Shown here piece by piece: positions 60,902 to 64,000 of a DNA stretch of 64,000 nucleotides. Numbering within the stretch: the first letter of the stretch is position 1; each line of letters opens with the position of its first letter. The notes under the pieces were generated by a model. The model saw only the letters and a program-made list of their open reading frames with translations, did no database searches and was not told where the DNA came from. This DNA is from Thermus arciformis (lineage in GTDB: Bacteria > Deinococcota > Deinococci > Deinococcales > Thermaceae). The stretch is taken from the NCBI RefSeq assembly GCF_900102145.1, contig NZ_FNBC01000001.1, positions 1 through 64,000 of the forward strand. Reading direction: 5' to 3'. The position numbers were made by a program, and so were the translations under genes.

Positions 60902-61576
60902 TCAGTCCTCCCGGAGCACGTACCCCACGCCCCGCACCGTGTGGATGAGGCGGCGCTCCCCCCCCGCCTCCAGCTTCTTGCGCAGGTAGCCGATGTAGAC
61001 GTCCACCACGTTGCTCCCCCCCTGGTAGCCCGGCCAGACCTTCTCCTCAATCTCGTAGCGGCTGAAGACCTTGCCGGGGTTCTTGGCGAGGAGCTCCAAA
61101 AGCTCAAACTCCTTGTTGGAAAGCTCTATGCGGCGCCCTCCCCGGAAGACCTCCCGGCCCTCGAGGTTGATGATGAGGTCCGCCACCCGGATCTCCCCGG
61201 TGATGGCCGGGGTGACCCGGCGGAGGTGGGCCCGCACCCGGGCGAGGAGCTCCTCAATGGAGAAGGGCTTCACCAGGTAGTCGTCGGCCCCCGCGTCCAA
61301 CCCCGCCACCTTGTCCTCCACCCGGTCCTTGGCGGTGAGGATGAGGATGGGCACGTTGGAGGTCTTGCGGATGCGCTTGGCCACCTCAATCCCGTCCATG
61401 ACGGGGAGCATCAGGTCCAGGATCACCAGGTTGGGGTTCACCTCCCGGAACTTGGAAAGCCCGGTGATCCCGTCGTGGGCCACCTCCGTGCGGTAGCCCT
61501 CGGCCTGGAGCTCAAGCTCAATGAAGCGGGCGATGTCCTTCTCGTCCTCCACGATGAGGATCAGAGGGGGTTCCAT
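60902..61576 (-). CDS. OmpR-family response regulator
   Basis: The 224-residue protein has the receiver domain ([20 protein letters not shown], phospho-acceptor Asp in [13 protein letters not shown], Lys in [11 protein letters not shown]) and the winged-helix DNA-binding domain ([10 protein letters not shown] to [20 protein letters not shown]). The ATG lies six bases after TACCAT (61583-61588, minus strand). A perfect 16-bp palindrome just upstream of that box may be its own operator. The partner kinase follows. Confidence 0.94.
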   Translation of the reverse strand: MEPPLILIVEDEKDIARFIELELQAEGYRTEVAHDGITGLSKFREVNPNLVILDLMLPVMDGIEVAKRIRKTSNVPILILTAKDRVEDKVAGLDAGADDYLVKPFSIEELLARVRAHLRRVTPAITGEIRVADLIINLEGREVFRGGRRIELSNKEFELLELLAKNPGKVFSRYEIEEKVWPGYQGGSNVVDVYIGYLRKKLEAGGERRLIHTVRGVGYVLRED

Positions 61577-61592
61577 GCCCCCATGGTACTTA

Positions 61593-61608
61593 CTTTCTCA
61601 TGAGAAAG
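61593..61608. promoter_or_regulatory. Perfect 16-bp palindrome upstream of the response regulator
   Basis: CTTTCTCATGAGAAAG is a perfect palindrome placed immediately upstream of the -10 box (61583-61588, minus strand) and ending one base before the stop of the hemolysin-III-type gene. Its AT-rich sequence stands out in this GC-rich region. It is a good candidate for an operator in the -35/spacer region of the two-component promoter. Confidence 0.65.
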
Positions 61609-62226
61609 CTAGGTGTAGAGGCTCAGGACTGCCAGGTACATGAAGGCGCTCCCTAGGAGCACCAAGAGGTGCCACACCCCGTGGAACCCCACCCGCCCGG
61701 GCCAGGGGTCGGGGCGCTTCCTCGCGTAAACCCAAGCCCCCAGGGTGTAGGAGAGGCCGGAGAGGGCCATGAGGGCGAAGGTGAGGGGAGGAAGGTCAAG
61801 CCTGGGCAGGAAGAAGAGGGAAAGCCACCCCAGGGCCAGGTAGGCCAGGGTGTAAAGCCACCTGGGGGCCTTGAGGTAGAGGAGGCGGAAGCCCACCCCG
61901 AGGAGGGCGAGCCCCCACACCAGGGCGAGGGCGAAGGTCCTCTCCCTTCCCTCCAGCCCTTTGGCCAGGAAGGGGGTGTAGCTCCCCGCGATGAAGAGGA
62001 AGATGGCGGCGTGGTCCAGCCTCCTGAGCCAGGCGAGGCCCCTTTCCCCCAGGTGGAGGCTATGGTAGAGGGCGCTCGCCCCGAACATCAGGGCCATGGT
62101 GAGGCCGAAGGCGAGGAGGGCGGGCCAGGCCTCCTTAGGGGCCAGGAGGAGGAGAAGGAGGCTTCCCAGGAGGGCGAGGGGCACCCCGAGGGCGTGGCTT
62201 AGGGCGTTGAAGGGCTCGCGGACCAT
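61609..62226 (-). CDS. Hemolysin III / TrhA-family membrane protein
   Basis: The 205-residue protein has seven transmembrane helices and the PAQR-like motifs of the hemolysin III family: MVREPFNALSHALGVPLALL, FGASALYHSLHL, LRRLDHAAIFLFIAGSYTPF and VGFHGVWHLLVLLGSAFMYL with the histidines that bind zinc in PAQR relatives. TrhA influences membrane fluidity in E. coli; the role here is inferred. It lies between ppsA (eight-base gap) and the response regulator. Confidence 0.85.
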   Translation of the reverse strand: MVREPFNALSHALGVPLALLGSLLLLLLAPKEAWPALLAFGLTMALMFGASALYHSLHLGERGLAWLRRLDHAAIFLFIAGSYTPFLAKGLEGRERTFALALVWGLALLGVGFRLLYLKAPRWLYTLAYLALGWLSLFFLPRLDLPPLTFALMALSGLSYTLGAWVYARKRPDPWPGRVGFHGVWHLLVLLGSAFMYLAVLSLYT

Positions 62227-62234
62227 GCCCCAGG

Positions 62235-63999
62235 CTACCCGATCCCGAGCCTCCTTTCCACCTCGGCCACCTCCCGCACCGTGCGCAGGAGGGCGTCGGG
62301 GTTCAGGCTTAGGGAGTCTATGCCCCGTTCCACCAGGAAGGCGGCGAACTCGGGGTAGTCGGAGGGGGCCTGGCCGCAGATGCCCACCTTCTTCCCCTTG
62401 GCGTGGGCCTTCTCAATGAGCATGGCCGCGAGGCGCTTCACCGTCTCCCGCCGCTCGTCAAAGAGGTGGGCCACCCGCTCGGAGTCCCGGTCCAGGCCCA
62501 GGGCGAGCTGGGTGAGGTCGTTGGAGCCGATGGAGAAGCCGTCAAAGAGCTCGGCGAAGGCCTCGGCCTCGAGGACGTTGGAGGGGATCTCCGCCATCAC
62601 GTAGACCTCGAGGCCCCCCTCCCCCCGCCTAAGCCCCCCCTCGGCCATGGCCTCCAGGACCTTCTTTCCCTCCTCCGGGGTGCGGCAGAAGGGGACCATG
62701 ACCATGAGGTTCTTGAGGCCCATCCCCTCCCTGACCCGCTTCACCGCGGCCACCTCCAGGAGGAAGCCCTCCTTGTAGTCCGGGTGGTAGTAGCGGCTCG
62801 CCCCCCGCCACCCCAGCATGGGGTTTTCCTCCTTGGGCTCAAAGAGGTGCCCCCCGAGGAGGCGGGCGTACTCGTTGGTCTTGAAGTCGGAGAAGCGGAG
62901 GAGAACGGGCCTCGGATAGAAGGCGGCGGCGATGAGGCCGATGCCCTCGCTCAGGCGCTCCACGAAGTAGGCCCGCTTGTCGGGGTAGGCCTCGGTGAGC
63001 TCCTCCACCTGGCGGCGCACTTCCTTGGGGAGGGTTTCAAACCGGGTGAGGGCCAGGGGGTGGACGCGCACGTGGCTTGCGAAGACGAACTCCATGCGCA
63101 AAAGCCCCACCCCGTCCGTGGGAAGGAGGCTCGTCCTCAGGGCCTCCTCCGGGGTGCCCACGTTCACCAGGATCCGGGTCCGGGTCTTGGGCAGGGTCTC
63201 GGGGCGGATCTCCTCCACCTCAAAGGGGAGCCTTCCCCGGTAGACCACGCCCCGCTCCCCCTCGGCGCAGGAGACCGTGACCTCCTCTCCCTCGGGGACG
63301 CTCCGGGTGGCCCCCACCGCCCCCACCACCGCGGGCACCCCCAGCTCCCGGGCCACGATGGCCGCGTGGGAGGTGCGCCCGCCCCTTTCGGTGACGATGG
63401 CCGCCGCCTTCTTCATGATGGGCTCCCAGTCGGGGTTGGTGGTCTCCGTGACCAGGACCTCCCCCTCCTGGAAGCGGTCCATCTCCCTCGGGTCCCTGAG
63501 GACGCGGGCCCGGCCCGCGGCGATGGCCTCCCCCACGGCGAGGCCTTCCGCCAGGACCTCGCCCCGCTTGAGGAGGCGGAAGACGCGGAGGACGGGGGCC
63601 TTCTGGGAGTGGACGGTCTCGGGCCGGGCCTGGAGGACGAAGAGCTCCCCCGTGGGGCCGTCCTTGGCCCACTCAATGTCCATGGGGGTGGGGCTTCCCC
63701 GCTTCCTGGAGTAGTGGTCCTCAATCTTCAGGGCCCAGTCGGCGAGGCGGAGGACCTCCTCGTCCTTTAGGGCAAAGCGGTTCCTTAGGTAAGGCGGCGT
63801 GGGGCGGTTCTTGAGCCGGCCTTCCCTGGGGTCAAAGGCCAGGGTGAGCTCCTTGGCGCCGAGCCTTCGGTAGACCACGGCCCGGAAGCCCTCCCGGAAG
63901 GTCTCCTTGTGCACGTAGTACCCGTCCGGGATCACCCGGCCCTGGACGAGGTTCTCGCCCAGGCCGTAGATGGCCGTGAGGTAGACGAAGCCCTGGTGA
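62235..63999 (-). CDS. ppsA: Phosphoenolpyruvate synthase (3' part; start lies beyond the window)
   Basis: PpsA makes phosphoenolpyruvate from pyruvate and ATP in gluconeogenesis. The frame is open to the window edge, giving about 588 residues of a normal ~790. The visible part covers the end of the ATP-grasp domain (GLGENLVQGRVIPDGYYVHK), the phosphohistidine domain (GGRTSHAAIVARELGVPAVV) and the PEP-utiliser barrel. The barrel carries GVGLLRMEFVFASH, MAEIPSNVLEAEAFAELFDG and the catalytic Cys in VGICGQAPSDYPE. The GTG at 63935 is internal, because homology continues upstream. Confidence 0.95.
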   Translation of the reverse strand, partial: HQGFVYLTAIYGLGENLVQGRVIPDGYYVHKETFREGFRAVVYRRLGAKELTLAFDPREGRLKNRPTPPYLRNRFALKDEEVLRLADWALKIEDHYSRKRGSPTPMDIEWAKDGPTGELFVLQARPETVHSQKAPVLRVFRLLKRGEVLAEGLAVGEAIAAGRARVLRDPREMDRFQEGEVLVTETTNPDWEPIMKKAAAIVTERGGRTSHAAIVARELGVPAVVGAVGATRSVPEGEEVTVSCAEGERGVVYRGRLPFEVEEIRPETLPKTRTRILVNVGTPEEALRTSLLPTDGVGLLRMEFVFASHVRVHPLALTRFETLPKEVRRQVEELTEAYPDKRAYFVERLSEGIGLIAAAFYPRPVLLRFSDFKTNEYARLLGGHLFEPKEENPMLGWRGASRYYHPDYKEGFLLEVAAVKRVREGMGLKNLMVMVPFCRTPEEGKKVLEAMAEGGLRRGEGGLEVYVMAEIPSNVLEAEAFAELFDGFSIGSNDLTQLALGLDRDSERVAHLFDERRETVKRLAAMLIEKAHAKGKKVGICGQAPSDYPEFAAFLVERGIDSLSLNPDALLRTVREVAEVERRLGIG

Positions 64000-64000
64000 C

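Overview
The window is a stretch of a Thermus chromosome. The evidence is very high GC, third codon positions almost always G or C, ribosomal proteins and RpoA that read like Thermus thermophilus proteins, a zinc-type S14, the heteromeric GdhA/GdhB pair, futalosine-pathway MqnD, bacillithiol BshC, and many promoters whose -10 box lies 6-8 nt from the start codon. The order of functions is not that of one recognised reference strain, so no species is assigned. No rRNA, tRNA, insertion sequence, phage gene or cas gene was seen.

Layout. 1-15.6 kb: the 3' part of tuf, then one unbroken, tightly overlapped plus-strand block from rpsJ (S10) through the S10, spc and alpha operons to rpoA and rplQ, including secY, adk, map and infA. 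15.6-20.5 kb: a LapA-like membrane protein, an EamA-type transporter, an HNH nuclease, and a TPR/SPOR/rex cluster. 20.5-22.6 kb: two lipoproteins of visibly lower GC, one with bacterial Ig-like domains. 22.6-26.7 kb: a polyprenyl diphosphate synthase, gdhA-gdhB and an acetyltransferase. 26.7-29.7 kb: a 2-hydroxyacid dehydrogenase, a PIN toxin-antitoxin pair, a MoaD-like protein and a deoxyhypusine-synthase-like enzyme. 29.7-38.5 kb: a methyltransferase-TPR-DUF2325 fusion, mqnD, a CRP/FNR regulator, bshC, a SpoIID/LytB protein, an alkyltransferase-like DNA-repair protein and a GH13 glycosidase. 38.6-41.9 kb: gmk-rpoZ-coaBC-argR-marC. 41.9-53 kb, minus strand: recN and glyA, then the purine genes purC-S-Q-(HAD)-L-F with purB nearby and a DUF433/DUF5615 pair between them. 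53-58.2 kb: a decayed HEPN/MNT pair, secreted dioxygenase-like and YceI proteins, a HAD protein, and hemD-hemA-ccsA-like haem genes. 58.2-64 kb: a four-gene operon with a near-consensus promoter and a palindrome (SHOCT-like, membrane and DUF2089 proteins), a two-component system facing it, a hemolysin-III-type protein and the 3' part of ppsA.

The most unusual signals are three. First, a family of dispersed 44-104 bp GC-rich repeats (TAAGTACCCC...GGGCACTTA, with a 12-bp hairpin) sits exactly at gene ends, so that the element termini supply the stop codons of flanking genes, sometimes of both convergent genes. Second, the 58.2 kb operon has a TTGACA-N17-TACAAT promoter, a CCTCCAC/GTGGAGG palindrome abutting the start codon and a 37-bp in-frame direct repeat; two of its products share the same short helical motif. 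Third, a HEPN/MNT toxin-antitoxin locus appears caught in decay: the nucleotidyltransferase has lost the Gly-Ser of its signature and its partner is reduced to about 13 codons.

No stretch longer than about 200 bp lacks a gene, and the intergenic gaps are described individually.
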